This document shows, in pieces, positions 63,336 to 64,000 of a stretch of DNA of 64,000 nucleotides. The stretch covers positions 124,001 through 188,000 of the forward strand of contig QLII01000001.1 of the NCBI GenBank assembly GCA_003259005.1. The letters are read 5' to 3'. The notes below the pieces were generated by a model, which searched no databases, was not told where the DNA came from, and saw only the letters and a program-made list of their open reading frames with translations. A program made the position numbers and the translations under genes. The stretch's first letter is position 1, and each line of letters opens with the position of its first letter. This DNA is from Spirosoma telluris (GTDB lineage Bacteria; Bacteroidota; Bacteroidia; Cytophagales; Spirosomataceae).

Positions 63336-64000
63336 ATGTCCGACTTGCTGTTACGAATTTTAGATACGCCCCAGGCTCCGCTTATTTTGCAACGGGCACA
63401 GGCCATTTTAAACAATGAACACCAGAAACGGCAGGCGTTCTATGAATGGCTCGATGAAGACAAAAAAGCTGAGTTCATCAATGGAGAGATCGTTGTACAT
63501 TCACCTGCGCTGGATCGCCATAATTCGGCGATGCTGTTGCTGGCTAGGCTCTTGAGTTTCTATGTAGATGATCGTGACCTGGGCTATGTCCGTGCTGAAA
63601 AAGCGTTGGTCGAGCTAACCCGCAACAGCTACGAACCCGACGTTTGCTACTTTGGGCCTGCTAAAGCCTCCCAGATTACGGACGATCAATTATACTACCC
63701 TGCTCCTGATTTTATTGCAGAAGTGCTGTCGAAGACTACCGAAAAAAATGATCGAGAGACCAAATTTGCCGATTATGCCGCTCACCGTGTTGCAGAATAC
63801 TGGATCATAGATCCGCTTCGCCGGACAATTGAGCAATATGGTATTGATGCCGACACGGAAGAATATGCACTGATGGGATCGTATGGCATTAAAGAAACTG
63901 TAACCAGTCATGCTATTACAGGCTTTACTATTCCTGTGCGAGCCTTGTTCGATACGGCGGCAAATATGGGAGCCTTGCGCAACCTGCTACTAAAAGGCGC
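63336..64000 (+). CDS. Uma2-family (DUF820) restriction-endonuclease-like protein, partial
   Basis: The gene runs off the right edge of the window; 221 codons are seen. The N-terminal part (AFYEWLDEDKKAEFINGEIV) is typical of Uma2 proteins. Putative nuclease residues are in NSYEPDVCYFGPAKASQI (PDxxF-type), PDFIAEVLSKTTEKNDRETK (Glu) and HRVAEYWIIDPLRRTIEQYG (ExxI.D). These fold like PD-(D/E)XK nucleases; their role is largely unknown. Start at 63336 is supported by the upstream stop and by family length. Confidence 0.82.
   Translation, partial: MSDLLLRILDTPQAPLILQRAQAILNNEHQKRQAFYEWLDEDKKAEFINGEIVVHSPALDRHNSAMLLLARLLSFYVDDRDLGYVRAEKALVELTRNSYEPDVCYFGPAKASQITDDQLYYPAPDFIAEVLSKTTEKNDRETKFADYAAHRVAEYWIIDPLRRTIEQYGIDADTEEYALMGSYGIKETVTSHAITGFTIPVRALFDTAANMGALRNLLLKG

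Overview
The window looks like chromosomal DNA of a Spirosoma-like member of the Cytophagales (Bacteroidota). The evidence is protein-level resemblance throughout, promoter elements of the Bacteroidota type (TTTG, about 19-20 bp, then TAnnTTTG; clearest at 11491-11521 and 21009-21040), almost no Shine-Dalgarno sequences, SusCD-era outer-membrane genes (TonB receptor, DUF4249), and a SerB-SerA fusion. I see no rRNA, tRNA or CRISPR array.

Layout. 1-1932: a truncated IS630-type element, a short MITE-like hairpin element and a second IS630-type element joined head to tail at shared TA dinucleotides. 1966-9290: a mobile island with excisionase-like protein, tyrosine recombinase, XRE repressor, a strongly AT-rich block (5127-7930) and a phage-tail gene remnant. 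The AT-rich block holds an unknown gene, a lipoprotein, and a trypsin-fold protease followed by a small protein that resembles the trypsin-co-occurring (Trypco) domains of predicted conflict systems; this pair is the best candidate for an undescribed system. 9490-21040: mostly core genes (LuxC-type acyl-CoA reductase, ferredoxin, porin plus ammonium transporter, mtaB, rsmE, desaturase, ArsR-AHSA1 pair). 21446-36002: a polysaccharide-degradation cluster with three esterases, a GH106 rhamnosidase with a LamG insert, a carboxylesterase, GH3, a xylose-isomerase-like protein and GH42. 36148-40031: folA, a YdjC-type deacetylase, fmt, a candidate ncRNA, greA and a HIT protein. 40128-49045: hexuronate catabolism (uxaB, kdgK, an ExuT-like transporter, uxaC) interrupted by a Ser/Thr kinase and OmpA-type lipoprotein pair. 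49191-64000: hydrolases, small lipoproteins, serC with the serB-serA fusion, a YheT-type hydrolase, a kelch-like lipoprotein, a DUF4249 and TonB-receptor pair, and the start of a Uma2-type gene.

Two themes cut across the window. First, interspersed palindromic repeats are abundant: five hairpins built from a 9-bp unit, others of different families, and some that lie inside coding sequence (57983-58066 and 59842-59887, perhaps also the duplicated 17-mer in rsmE). Second, at least 18 reading frames or parts of frames are broken by a missing single base, nearly always in a homopolymer and never by an extra base, including in housekeeping genes such as fmt. I take most of these as sequencing or assembly deletions, so the affected genes are annotated as full-length CDS with the break noted.
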